Shown here one piece after another: positions 44,401 through 55,022 of a stretch of DNA of 64,000 nucleotides. Within the stretch, counting starts at the first letter, position 1. Each line of letters begins with the position of its first letter. Under the pieces are notes generated by a model that saw nothing but the letters and a program-made list of their open reading frames with translations, searched no databases and was not told the origin of the DNA. The DNA comes from Asterochloris sp. CNOR1. Lineage: Eukaryota > Chlorophyta > Trebouxiophyceae > Trebouxiales > Trebouxiaceae. Location: NCBI GenBank assembly GCA_963969365.1, contig OZ017757.1, positions 496,001 through 560,000 of the forward strand. The letters are read 5' to 3'. The position numbers were made by a program, and so were the translations under genes.

Positions 44401-47338
44401 GACACACACTCACCGCAACACAATGGGTGGCACAGACAGCCCAGAACATTAGCGTGGTGATGCTCCAAGTCTGATCACTGCCAGCAGAAGGGACACATAT
44501 GGTAACCACATCAACAGCAGAGGGACTGGTGGCCTCTCACACAGAGCCAGCTGTGTCACGATATCAGGCAATGCCTTCTCGTGCTGCGCAGGGCAGCTTA
44601 GGCGGGGTTCACTGGGGCAGAAGGCGCATCACAAGGTCCAGGGGCAAAGCCATCGCTCAGCTTTGCGGTGCTCCCGGGCGGTTGAGAAATTGGCCAGGCT
44701 GTCAAAGCAGCCCATGCAACTTCAAGGCATACTCACAGGACAGCAAAGCAGGTTGGAGCGTGCCCATAGAGATGCAGTCTCTGCCTAACTGCAGCCACTT
44801 AGCGTCGAAACATCCCCCTAGCAGGGGTAACCCAGTCTCCATATGACGCAGAAACAATGCCTGCAGGGACCCTGTTACGAGACACAGCATTGAGGCACAC
44901 AGCATCATAGAGGCCAGACAGCGAGGGGACCAACAGCAATGAAGCTGATGACTGCTGCATGAGGCTACAGTTGACCCCAGCGAGCATGTAGACTGCATGG
45001 CGGTCATTCTTGCTGCCTGCTTCCACGTGACCGGCATGGCTGCCGCAGCCAGCCTTCTAGACTTGCAGCGGCGGCTCCACCTCTGCATGTCGTCGCCTTG
45101 TGCCTGGCGCTCTGTCAGGGAGCGCCTGAGATCAGCATTCTCAGCTGCCAGAGCTTGCGCCTGGGTGAACGAGTCCTCAAGGTTCCTGGAGGCCCTGAAC
45201 TTGCGCGCGGTGTGTTTCCCACAGTGCACCCAGGTCTCTGTGATCTTCTGAACCCAGAGCTGCAATATGGGCAGCAAGGCAATTTCAGTGGACAACCAAA
45301 AGTTTGCCCTTTCACCATTTGCAGTGCACCCTTCTCTTTGTGAAAATCTGGACTCAAAGGTGGCAGTGGGGGCAGCAGAGCAGCATTAATTTGTGGAACT
45401 TGTGCACGGTGTGCTTGCTGTAGCGCAGCCCAGGTTGCACATTGAGAGTCAGGAAGGGCTGCCTGCCAGCATGTAAATAGCCAGAGTGCCACAGCAGGCT
45501 GGAGGCCCATCCCGTCCTGGTATGGCTCAAGCAGGAGGTGAGATGCCATGCATAGGGGGCTGCGCAATGCACATCAGGTTGCATCTTGGCGTCAGCGAGG
45601 CATGCAGCTACTATGAGATGAGTGTGGCTGACACACTGCCTCCCAGAGCATACTGGCTGCCCAGACACCAAGTAGGCTTTCTGTGCGATGCAGAACTGGC
45701 TGCACCTCGCCTCAGCAGGGCTTTCTGCCACAGAATCAAAGTAAGTGCCAGCTTCGAACGCCAGAGGCGCATTCCCCTCAAACAGCCCCTCGAACAGGAG
45801 GTGGCTGCCGTGCAATGCGCTCCTGGCCGCAGCAGGCCCTGTGGCCGGCAGAAAGGCCACACTAAGCTGAAGACGCACCAGCTGCGCCTGCCAGGAGGGG
45901 CTGTGCACTTCAGGTCAGGCCACACCTTAGCCTCAGCAGGACTTGCGGCCGCCATGAGATGGGTGTGACTGCCGCACTGTACGCTGAAGACACAGCCTTT
46001 CCTGCTGCGCCTCTCGAAAGTCTCATCCGTTTTGTCCACCTGTCTGCAGAGCAGCAGATGGCTAAGATGTGAGGCGTCAGACAACAGAGGCTGCACATCA
46101 ATTGTCATAGGCTTCAAGGTTATTCAGGATCGGGCTGCAAAAGCCCAGCAGACGATTTGCTTGCTGGGCTAGTATTGACTCAGGCCAAGGATCTGCAGGC
46201 TCTGCCCGTGACTCCCTTCCAGCAGGGCTGCTGGCTTGAATGCAGTCCGCCTGCCAATTGTCAACAGAGGCGCTCAAGCAGCCAAGTGTGCTGCTTCAGG
46301 ATCTGCAAGTCAAAATCACTTACACACACTCAAAGTGTACATCAGAGTTGTGGCTTGCTCACCGATCCTCAATGACAGTGACGCCAATCTGAGGCCCATA
46401 CCCCCGTGGCAAGGCCCTGACAGGGATCCTGTCCAGTGGGACGTACCGCACGTCGTGGCAGTCATCCTGCTCAGCTGAATAGCACAGCCTGTCGTCCAGC
46501 AGAAAGAACTGCACGGCAGAATTCAGCAGCCACTGAACACACAGCTCCTCTGCTGACTTGTTTGCTGGGCTCAAGGACATGGCCAACTGCCCAGGAGACA
46601 AGAACTTGCAAGGCAGAGAACAGAACACATCATCTCCTGTCAACAGTTCTGCTGGGCTGTGTGTTGCGGCTGGTTGCTGAGCAGAAAGGACTGCAGGACC
46701 TCAAACCCTGGGCATTCTAGCAACATATGCTGCCAGAGCTTCATGCAGCTGGGCAAAATGTTGCATCATCTCACTGCACTGGGTAGTCATAACTTGTCGC
46801 TGCACAGCACAGGTTCAATGTGGCAATACCCGACAACTTGCTGCAATTTTAGTGAGCTCCATGGTGATCCAAAGGCACCACTGCCTGGCACGAGTATGCG
46901 CCCCCTGCCATATCTGCAGCTGTGACAGCCATAAGCTGAAACAACCGCAGGGCATACTACAAGGCATACACCAGGTTGGGGCCAGTGCTTGCTGGCCTGA
47001 CCTTACTGCCATGCGCAAAACAGCAGCAGACCATATGACAGGCTGTCACGCAGCTGCCACCTGTCATTTGTTGAGATCAATTGAGAGGCTCTCATAGGGC
47101 TTCAGCTGATGGCTTGAAATGGGAGACATCAACTACGTTTTGCAGTTGAATGCAACTCTATGCTCAAGGCACGGCCAGCTGGCCAGAGATGACCTTGCCT
47201 CACCCATCGGCGGCGCCACTGGGTGTTGGGGCCGGTGCCATGGGGCCCGGTGCCATGCGCCTTCAGCAGCCAGCCTGAGAAACGCACATCCTCCAGAAAC
47301 TCAGCAGTTCCTACAGTCTGGAGGTCTTCTGTTGCCAT
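23537..47338 (-). CDS. Giant PH and multi-PLAT (lipoxygenase-homology) protein gene
   Basis: ATG at 47338 opens MATEDLQTVGTAEFLEDVRF and a PH domain. The minus strand then carries a coiled-coil middle and about 14 successive PLAT domains, each ending where the next begins, with no start or stop context between them. The last frame stops at 23537 (FSPKIKASR). Known: proteins made almost wholly of PLAT repeats, such as animal LOXHD1 with 15, link membranes to proteins; single PLAT domains occur in lipoxygenases and polycystins. Inference: one transcription unit of about 24 kb with dozens of short exons, giving a protein of roughly two thousand residues or more at the cell cortex, with PH and PLAT both favouring membrane contact. 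Splice joins were checked only at a few domains. The tail left of 26500 and the segment 44300-46100 could belong to separate genes. Confidence 0.6.
26510..44230 (-). other. Array of about 14 PLAT/LH2 domains
   Basis: From N- to C-terminus, approximate positions: 44220-42460, 41990-41395, 40825-40270, 40240-39290, 39095-38630, 38350-37290, 37090-36065, 35450-34510, 34215-33430, 32910-31980, 31860-31020, 30240-29690, 29300-27960, 27700-26510. The shared pattern is Y.V.V.TSD..GAGTDA.V.L.L.G, then F.RG..D.F......LG.L..I.IGHD, then WHL..V.V......W.FPC..WL. Clear examples are YHVTVHTSDLAGAGTT and MERIRIGHDDRGEG; YLVVVLTSDLPGAGSDASVQ and LTHIVIGHDGHGSSPAWHLD; CRRWLCKTEDDGAISRDL. The TSD..GAG loop, which binds calcium in some PLAT domains, is well kept in about half. 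Domains near 35 and 32.8 kb are the most diverged. Confidence 0.9.
44250..46340 (-). other. Middle region of the PLAT gene, coiled coil plus unclassified exons
   Basis: Exons at about 46070-45905 (DKTDETFERRSRKGCVFSVQ, CGSHTHLMAAASPAEAKVWP), about 45860-45670 (LLFEGLFEGNAPLAFEAGTY) and about 45250-45060 (LEDSFTQAQALAAENADLRR, SLTERQAQGDDMQRWSRR) look coding. The last is a heptad-like coiled coil, and CRRWLDSQRRLAELEAQSVA near 44390-44340 may continue it. The alternating short hydrophobic strands before it could be beta-trefoil-like, but this is speculative. A degraded copy of the first exon lies near 45640-45545. Confidence 0.4.
46364..47338 (-). other. PH-domain exons at the N-terminus of the PLAT gene
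   Basis: Exon 1 gives FLEDVRFSGWLLKAHGTGP and ends QWRRRW at a GTGAGG donor. A second exon (about 46640-46370) gives QFFLLDDRLCYSAEQDDCHD, VRYVPLDRIPVRALPRGYG and IGVTVIEDR. Known: PH domains open with a GWL.K strand, then (K/R)RRW..., a FFLLxxxxLCY strand and a ..IPL strand, and bind phosphoinositides or proteins. The exact exon join is not settled, since several acceptors are possible. The C-terminal helix may be the CIQASSPAGRESRAEPADPW exon near 46240. Confidence 0.65.
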
Positions 47339-47606
47339 CCTGCAGATAGGCCAGAGCTACATCACCAACACAATGAGAAAGCTGTTTGCACGCAGGCGTC
47401 ATCTACAATGATGCCAATCTGAATGCACAGCTTGACACCTCAGCCAAATGCCCACCTGAGAACATCAGGAGAGGGTGATGCATTGCTGCTGGGGCCCTGA
47501 AAGGGACTGCTCATGGTAGCAACTGGAAGCAAGGCCCAATCCAGGGATGACTCTCACGTGAGGCTAGCCATGTCAGAGCCGGGGTAAACGTTACCTGAAC
47601 CGCGAC
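47339..47606. promoter_or_regulatory. Bidirectional promoter region, PLAT gene and SPO11
   Basis: 268 bases separate two start codons pointing apart (47338 minus, 47607 plus). No coding signal was recognised within it. It must hold both 5' UTRs and core promoters unless upstream untranslated exons exist. Confidence 0.55.
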
Positions 47607-50600
47607 ATGGATTTCTGGTCAAACGTGACCGACATGCTGTCTTGCGAGTTCGTGTGCGCAGTTATGGAGTTTGATCTTGCTGAAGTCCATGCTACCGAGC
47701 AGGAGAACCCTGTGGACCAGCAAGACACCGATGAGGAGCCAGACTTCATCGAGCTGGACATGGGAGCAGGGAGGAGCCAGGTGCTGAATCTCATTGAGCA
47801 GCAGGTGGTGGAGCTGCTGGAGGGGCTGGCCAACAATAGGGTGCCAGCTCTCCAAATCGTGAGTCACCAGGGAACATGGGAGGGAAGCGCAGCTGCAGGC
47901 CTATGAGGCGCTTCCACTGGCACTGTGGCTGCAGAACATCTCCAGGGGCATCAACACAGCTGACGGCGTCACTAAAGTGCCAGAGAACACCAAGTTCAGC
48001 CTGTCCCTGCATGTCCGTCAATAGTGCTGACTACAGCTGCATCCTCGGCAGCCCTGCGCAGCAGATGTCGGCTTGGTCAAGAGGTCAGAACGGCTGCCAG
48101 GCATGCCCTGTGCCTGCTACAGCTCAGGAGGGACACCAGCAACGCTCAGTACATCCAGCGACCAGGCGGCACTGTGCAGCTGAGGGTGCAGGATGGCATG
48201 CGACGGATCTCAATGACTGACAGACAGGCTGAAAAGGCGTTCCTCTACGTCAGAATCTTCAAGGTACATTCAACACGAAGCGTGCGTGAACGGCGGGGCC
48301 TGATCAGCATGAGCAACGACTCTGCATGCAGCACAGCTCTGAGCATCACCCTGGAAGACCTGTTGCTCTCAATGGGCAGTCCTGCCGGCTTTGTCTGTGA
48401 TTGCATCACAGAGGGCTGTGTACGACGGAGCAGCCAGCAGCTGCCAGCAGGTTCCAGACACTGCACAGGAACTTTTCAGAATCAGCAGACACTAGTCAGC
48501 ATCACTCAAATCTGTGCACTTTGCTGACCACAGGCTCACCTGCATATCTTGGAGGTTGAAGCAATGCCCGTCATACTGCTCAGCACAGGGCAAGTGTTCA
48601 GCGCTATCATCCTGCACTGCTGGCAGGTTCTCAACAGGCTTGCAGAAGCTGCTCAGCACAGGCTGGCAGGCCAAGCAGCGCGATGTGTACACCCCATTCA
48701 AGGCTGAAACAACTTTCCTGTGTCCCTTCTGCGCTCCCTGGAGGTGCCTACAGGTCACACAGGAGCTGTGCCAGCAGCGCACAGACTGCTTTCTGAGATC
48801 CCCTTATGGCTCCTCTGGCTTGCCCGCAGGGCCTCAAGGCGTACTGAAGCTGCTTGGCACAGGCTGCACTCCAGCATCAACTAGAAGTGCCTGCAGGTGC
48901 TTGAGGTTGTGCAGGAGCTGCTCAGCACAGGCAGACAGGCGACGCAGCGTGACCTATACTACCGCCTGCTGTGCCCACCCATCTTCAACAGCCCAGCTGA
49001 TGTGCATGGTGCCATCCAGGTCAGCGACAGTAACCAACAGCCGCAGACTGCAGGTCTGTCTGACAGTGGCGGGGGCTTTGCTTCGTTTGTGCCCTGCTGT
49101 GTCCACACTATGACAGACCCGCGCCCTAGAGCTGTTTATTGTCCGCGGGCTGGGGCGCCGAGCAGCTGAGCAAGTAGTAAGGCCTACACGGCTGTGAACT
49201 CCTGCCTCACCTAGCCCTCACTGCTGCATCATGTAGCCCTGAAGGCGCCAGTCATAATGCCATGCGTCTCAGGCCGAGCAAGTCTCCGCAGATGCTGCAG
49301 CCCTTGGCAAGTGACGAGACAGGCAGGCTGACGGACAAGACTGCCCAAGCCTGGCAGCTGACGGCTGCAGTCCCCTGGTGCGACAAGCTCCCCTCGTCCC
49401 TGTCCCTGCCCAATGGTATGCCCTACAGGATGTGGTGTGCCTTCTGCGAGTGCCACGTTCAGCACTGGGCATCATCTGCAGCAGCCGCGGCCTTGTAGGT
49501 GGGCGCCTGGAGGTGCAGGAGGCTCCCGGGGGACCTTGGCTGAGCTGCAACTGTCCTGGAGGCAGGTGGGTTTCCAGTGCTTTCTACTCCAGTGGCAACG
49601 AGCTGCACGAGCTGCTGCTGCTTTGGCGGCACGTGGAGTTACCATTGCTTTGTGTACTGGTGGCCCTCTCTGCTCTACTAGCAACGAGATGCATGAGCTG
49701 CTGCTGCATTGGCGGCAGGTGGGGTCACCAGTGCTCTATGCACATATGGCAGGGGCTGCCCTGCCCCTCTTGCCTGAAGCAGATGTAGTGCTTTAGCCAG
49801 GCTGCTTCCTCTGCAGGAGCATCACTGGCAATGTTAATGCCATCCTCAACTACAACTTCAGGACAGATGCTAGGTGGAGAGCTTGATCTGGCTGCCAGTG
49901 GTGTTCAGCCTCTCGCTTGCCTTCCAGCAATGCTTGCTCAGGGTGACTGCTAAGGAGGGCGGCTTAGTGTGGCCTGTCATACAATTTGCTCAGCTTGCCT
50001 GGCACGCAGTTCATCCTCAGGCAACCTGCATCTTCAAGTGCAGGGGCTTGCACCAACATGTTGAGCATGCCATGCAGTGTGATCCTTGTGATTGAGAAGG
50101 ATGCTGTGTTCCAGAGGCTCATGGAAGATAGCTTTCCCTCGCTGGTGCCATCAGTCATGGTGACAGGCAGGGGCATGCCCGACATGGCCACGCGTGAGTA
50201 ATCCAGTGCCTGCCACCCATCTGGTCTGTCTGCGCCTTGCTGAGGAGGCCCAGGCCGACCTGCATCGCACGGTGGACCAAGACTGGAATGAGCTCACGAC
50301 AGCATGGCCGGCCGCATCATTTTGCATGCAGCCCAGCACCTGGCGGTCTCTCTGCAAGCCTGTGCCCTTCCAAAGATGCACAGATGCTCTGATGCAGCCT
50401 CAGCACTGAGTTCAGCAATCTGCAGACGATCTGGACATCACCAAGCAAAGTCCACCACACCTTACCCTCCCTCCCTCTGTGTTTTGCCCTGCAACCTGAG
50501 ATTGCAAATTTGCTGTGCACTTGGCTCTACAGGTGTGCTGCTTACCTGCCTGCACAATGCCTTCCCTGTCCTGCCTGTGGTGGGCCTGGTGGACTGGAAT

Positions 50601-51223
50601 CCATCTGGTGTAGCCATTCTTGCATCCTACAAGATGGGCAGCACGCGCATGGGCCTGGAGTCAACCAGGCAAGCCTGCATGATCAGTTTCTGCACTGGCA
50701 AGCCAGCCTTTTCAAGCTTACCTGTGTGGAAAGTCGCACGGGCAAGCTCTCTCCCTTGTCCCAGCAAGAGGCACTCTGTGTCCCTGCTGTCTGCCATTTG
50801 CATGTCCATTCAAATCTTCACTCAAGCTTCTCAGTCAGGCTTAGCTAAATGTATAGGGGAGGCAGTCTGTGTTTGAAGCCAGCTGTTTGTTGATTGCTCA
50901 GCTTTCCCTTGAAGTCAGCGGTGCCTTGCCCCTTGTGCTGCAGGTATGTCGTTCCAAGCATGAAATGGCTTGGAGTGCTGAGCTGCATGCTGGATGATGT
51001 TGAGGGAGACGTGTGGCAGCCACTGACGGCGCGGGACCACAGCCTGATTAGCACCTTGAAGGCTGGGCCCCTAGAGCACTTTGAAGCATGGGCTAACGAG
51101 CTTGACCTGATGGTGGAGTGGAACTGCAAGGCGGATATTGAGGCACTGTACTCCATAACAGGATTTGAGTGGTTTTCACAAGCGTTAGCAGAATCACTTA
51201 GAATCAGGCTATATCTCAACTAA
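47607..51223 (+). CDS. SPO11: SPO11 / topoisomerase VI subunit A-like meiotic DNA cleavage protein
   Basis: Eight exons join with all phases consistent: 47607-47858, 48123-48263, 48897-49019, 49429-49565, 49817-49873, 50078-50193, 50533-50668, 50944-51223, giving 413 aa. Key residues: QRDLYYRLL holds the tyrosine pair 152-153, one of them the catalytic Tyr of the winged-helix domain; VIEKDAVFQRL (Glu243) and VVGLVDWNPSG (Asp296, Asn298) are the Toprim metal site; MVTGRGMPD and MKWLGVL are conserved flanks. Known: SPO11 dimers cut DNA through a 5'-tyrosyl link to start meiotic recombination; plants also have a Topo VI-A paralogue (SPO11-3) for endoreduplication. Which paralogue this is cannot be said from the sequence alone. 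The length is usual for the family. Intron 7 has a GC donor (CCAG|GCAAGC). Confidence 0.93.
48625..48960 (+). repeat. Degraded upstream copies of SPO11 exon 3
   Basis: Before the true exon (AGGAGCTGCTCAGCACAGGC within 48897-49019) stand two imperfect copies: about 48630-48690 (CAGAAGCTGCTCAGCACAGG, continuing to a GCGATGTGTAC that parallels the exon's GTGACCTATAC) and about 48841-48870 (CTGAAGCTGCTTGGCACAGG). The first has one extra base relative to the exon, so it is out of frame, and it lacks the second tyrosine of the active-site pair. Confidence 0.8.
49535..49735 (+). repeat. Triplicated exon end with splice donor in SPO11
   Basis: The true end of exon 4 (TGGAGGCAG then GTGGG at 49566) is followed by two look-alikes: TTGGCGGCACGTGGAG (donor-like GT at 49633) and TTGGCGGCAGGTGGGG (GT at 49719). 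Each is preceded by GAGCTGCTGCTGC and followed by CCA(G/T)TGCT. The last two also share GCAACGAG(C/A)TGCA. Confidence 0.85.
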
Positions 51224-52505
51224 TGGCAATGAATGTGTTTGAGCAGGCAACCCAAATGCAGTTAAGACATGTGGCGAGGCCAACTGCATGGGGTTTTCCA
51301 TTGGCATCAAGAGTACAGGATTGTAAGAAAGGCAGGGGTGCTAGGTGGCTACATACTCAAGAGGCCCACTTGGTCTGGTTATCTTGCCTGGCTCAATTCT
51401 GGCAACACATGCTCAGCCCACAGAGCCTGGCTTGTTTGGGACATCCTTGGACGTCTGCTCTCCAGTGCCCACGCGCTCCTCCTCTGCCTCTGTCATACCT
51501 GTCCGGTTGGTGGTGTCTGCAGCTCTGTGGGCTGCGGTATACAACTCTGTTACTGACATGCCCTCCTGCTTGGCCTTGGACTTTTGACTGAACGATTCAT
51601 AGTGATCTACTGGATGCTGCTCCGGATCCCTGTAGGCAAGGTCGGAGCATTGTCAAGCCAGGGATTCATTGCTGCCCTTCAAAGCAGGGTAAGAGACAAG
51701 GCCCCGCCTCTGGCAGACGATCAGCTAGCTCCTCACACGCCCATGAGAAGTGAGCTACTACAACTGGTAGGGCAGGAGCCACAAGTGTATGCCAGACATT
51801 GTGGCGGCTGAAGTGCTTCTGCTTCCAGCAGGAGGTCGGTCATGCAGCACTGCCATGCACATGCAACTGTGAAGAGACCCACTTGTTCTGCATCACACCG
51901 GCTGGCTCCATGTTTTCGCTGGCCATGTGCTTCTGCCTGCCGGTGGCCCTGTCAAATGTCTGCAGGTGGGCAGCTTACAATCGACATATGTTGATGTTAG
52001 GTGATGCTCGAAGAGGCACGCCAGATGGCAGGGCATACCCGCTTGACTTCATGCGCGGTGGCCGTGACTCCTTGCGTGGCCCAGTTGCCAGCATCCTGCA
52101 CCTTGGCTCCTGTGCTGGCATCTTGTGATGCCACCTGCATCAGCATTGCTGTTCAAGTCCCTGAGCCATACAGCTGCACAGGGGAGGCTTTGACCCGACC
52201 CACTGACATTGTCATCTGGAGCAACCTTTGTCATCAAGCGCAGCTGGCACAGGCATGGTGCCTGGACCCGATCGAGGGCCCTCTTGGCAACTTGAGCTGG
52301 CAGCATACTCCAAAAATTGCCACGAAAGGCAGCCAGGAAGGTCAAGAAGGCAAAGTAGCAGAGGATTCTCAAGGTTTGTCACTAGATCGCAACCAGCTTC
52401 CGGCAAAGCTGCCATCACCCAGCTTGTAGTCTTGGAGCCCGGTGCAGACACAACTAGCAGCCAGTGGAGGTGACTGGACAGTACGAGAGGGAGAGATCGG
52501 CCAGC
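51224..52505. other. Intergenic region downstream of SPO11
   Basis: TGTAA at 51322-51326, about 100 bases past the SPO11 stop, is a fitting poly(A) signal. Several open frames (for example 51584-51811 and 52001-52429) show no domain and no consistent splice partners. The promoter of the membrane-protein gene should lie at the right end. Confidence 0.5.
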
Positions 52506-54540
52506 ATGAAGCAGGGGCTTCCAGTGAGGCTGCCCCTGCTGCTGCTGCTCACACTTCTGGCAGGCCAGGGGACAGCACAGATCTCGGGTGCGTGCCAGTC
52601 CCCACGTGCCTTGCTTCACTTGCAGACACCTTCTGGCTGCAGCACTCAGGCCAGACAGTAATGTCTGGGCCCCGGTGCAGCTCTGAAAGCAGAGGCACTG
52701 CCAGAAGGAGACTTCAGCAGTGCCTGCTAAGTGCTATGCCTGCAATGTTGTTGCCTGCAAAGATGTTGGATGTGCTTTCCAGCTCCCAAAAGAGTCAGCT
52801 GCAGTATGGGACACAGAGTCTGTGGGCTGCTGCTGTCTTTGTGCAGCCTGGTGCTAGCCCTCAGGCACTGACTTGCTGCTGGACACAGTCACTGCCTGGC
52901 ACCTGCATCAAAAGCATCCAAAACCGTGCAGTGAGAGTCCTCCCACTCTCTCACTGATCTGGAACCCTGTGTTCCTGCAGGCTGGGCGCCTCAGCGGCGC
53001 CTGCAGCAGGCGTCTGATTATGCAGTCACGGCCACCCTGTCGCTGAGGGGGGCACCAGCCCTCTCAACCCCCTCTCTGGCGGCTGCGGTCATGACTCAGC
53101 TGCCGGAGGCCACCTCCATACAGGTTCCCTCTGTGGAGACCCGCAGCGACAACAATGGGTCAGTGTCACTGGCCTTAGTCCAGGTGCTGGCCAACTCATC
53201 AGCTGATGCTGACACCGTGGCCAGCAGACTTGGTGGGCTCACCCACAGCACAGCCCTGCTGGACGAGCTCAACGCTGAGGGCGTGACCGCCACAGATGTG
53301 GCAGTTACAGACATCAGCAAGCCGTCTGCGGGGGGGCAGCCCGCGGCCGGGAGCCAGCCTGCAGCCAGGGGCCAACAGGCGGCCCCGAAGCTCACAAGGG
53401 ACCCCAACTCGCTGTCTGGGAGCGCCCTGGCAGGTGCGACACTTGCTGTGGGGTGTGGCGGTAGGCCAGGAGCCAGCTGCTGGAGCAGTGGCAGCGCCTG
53501 ACAGGCTGGCGCCCCTACTCACCTCAGTGCGCTCTGGCAGGTGTTCCTGATGTGCCAAGTTGCAAGGGATTGTGCTGGAGATTCAGGAGGTGCCTTGGTG
53601 CTGGCTTGCCCAAGCCCGTGGCGGGTGGCTGGAGGTTCCACAGCTCACATGAAATCCCACTGGCTGTCTGGTGTCACCTAGGCAGGTGGGGCTTGCCTTC
53701 AACTGGCCTGGTTTCATCTTGCTGGCCTCAGAGGAGGGTCTTGGGGCTGACGTAAGACCTGTCTTAGGCTCCGGAGGTGCCATAGCGGGCATGCCTCTCG
53801 TATCTTCCCACAGCAGCCTTAACAGGGCTGCCATAGCTGGGCATGTGAAGCGCTGTGGTAGGGTGCCTGCTGGCGTGATTTTGCACAAGTGCCGCTTAGG
53901 CCTGCTTTGCAAGAACCTGCCAAACGGTCTCCGCAGGGTGTCTGCCTTTTGATGGTATATTGCAGCAGGCCCTGACTTCAGGCCTATAGAGTTTGCAAGG
54001 CCTCTTGATGCCTGTGGGCGGTGCTGTTTGTAACTTGAATCTGCAGCTTCCCAGAGCGCTGCACGCCATGGCACATTGTCTCAGCAATGTGCATCTCTGG
54101 CACAGGGCCATCGTCCCTGATTTGGCAAGTCACTATGCCTGTTTATTGCAGCTGTGCCGGTGATCATCAAAATTGGCGGCTGCTTGTGGTCACGTCTGTG
54201 CATGCCACCATGCAGCATCTGGCCCTTGTGCCCACTACAGGCTTGCTGGTGGTGTTGGGGAATGGCTACGCATCCCACCAATGCCAGGGCAAGAGTGTAC
54301 TGTGTCCCTTCTGCAGGTGTGCTGGTGGTGATTGGGATTGGGCTGCTTCTGGTGATCACCATGGCAGGCTTCGGCATACGCAGCCTGTTGCAGATTCGTG
54401 ATGAGATGGCAAAGCGGAAGGCAGGCTACAAGGTAGTGGAGCTCAATGGGGACCACCATGGGGATCACCTGTCCTCAGCCGATGCAAAAGACATGGAAAT
54501 TGGACACTATGACAGCAACCCGACAGCCAAGCGGTCCTGA
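52506..54540 (+). CDS. Small type I membrane protein, unknown function (252 aa)
   Basis: Exons 52506-52587, 52981-53433 and 54317-54540 join in phase. The N-terminus MKQGLPVRLPLLLLLTLLAG is a classic signal peptide with likely cleavage after GQGTA. About 150 residues of Ser/Thr/Ala/Gly/Pro-rich extracellular sequence follow, including an Ala-Gly-Gln-Pro repeat stretch (GGQPAAGSQPAARGQQAA). One membrane span, VLVVIGIGLLLVITMAGFGI (about residues 180-199), leads to a charged cytoplasmic tail ending SNPTAKRS. No family is recognised. The layout resembles small cell-wall-associated or stalk membrane proteins. A TGTAA lies at 54686-54690. An alternative transmembrane exon at 54152 is possible. Confidence 0.7.
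54145..54360 (+). repeat. Three look-alike starts of the transmembrane exon
   Basis: The real exon start (CTGCAGGTGTGCTGGTGGTG, 54311) is preceded by TTGCAGCTGTGCCGGTGATC (54146) and CTACAGGCTTGCTGGTGGTG (about 54236). Each has an acceptor followed by a hydrophobic-coding GTG/ATC/ATT run. The first copy also matches the acceptor phase. Confidence 0.75.
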
Positions 54541-55022
54541 CGCGGTGGCCCCTGCTGTCCTGACTGTTTTGTAGGGGGTGTGGGCCGTCTTGTGAGTTCT
54601 TTGTTTTCTGCTTTACAACATTAGAATGTGTACCATCAGAAGTGTTGGACCACATGTCAAAGACCCTTCGTTATGAAACAGCAAGTGTAACTCCATGCAT
54701 ATGCTACTACAAGACATCTGCAAGACATGCAGGTAGCCACTCTAGTTTGCCCGCTTGCAGCCTGTAGCTTCAGCTTGAGCCCATCACCCATGCGGCTGGC
54801 ATGTCTTACATACGCCTCTCAACAACCCTGCCCTTGTTCTGCCCCATCCTGCACCTTCCTCCCACAGGCTAACTGAGGACCCCGCAGCTTGGACCAGGAG
54901 GTGTGGGGAGGGAAGGGGGCGAGATTGCCTTAAGCACCTCACAGCCATCCCGGATGCCAGGCTCAACTAGTCTTGCATTGGAAAGATGTCAAGATAAATA
55001 ATGTGCTGCTTGAGCCACTTCT
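54541..55022. terminator. Shared 3' region of two convergent genes
   Basis: The membrane-protein gene (plus) and the zinc-ribbon gene (minus) end toward each other. TGTAA at 54686-54690 serves the plus-strand gene and TTACA at 54806-54810 the minus-strand one, 146 and about 215 bases past the stops, so the two transcripts may just avoid overlapping. No other feature is seen. Confidence 0.55.

Noticed and set aside
50194-50409. Coding-like frame inside SPO11 intron 6
   Set aside because: Skipping it gives a perfect SPO11 join (MATR to VLLTCL) with correct phase; it has no family match.
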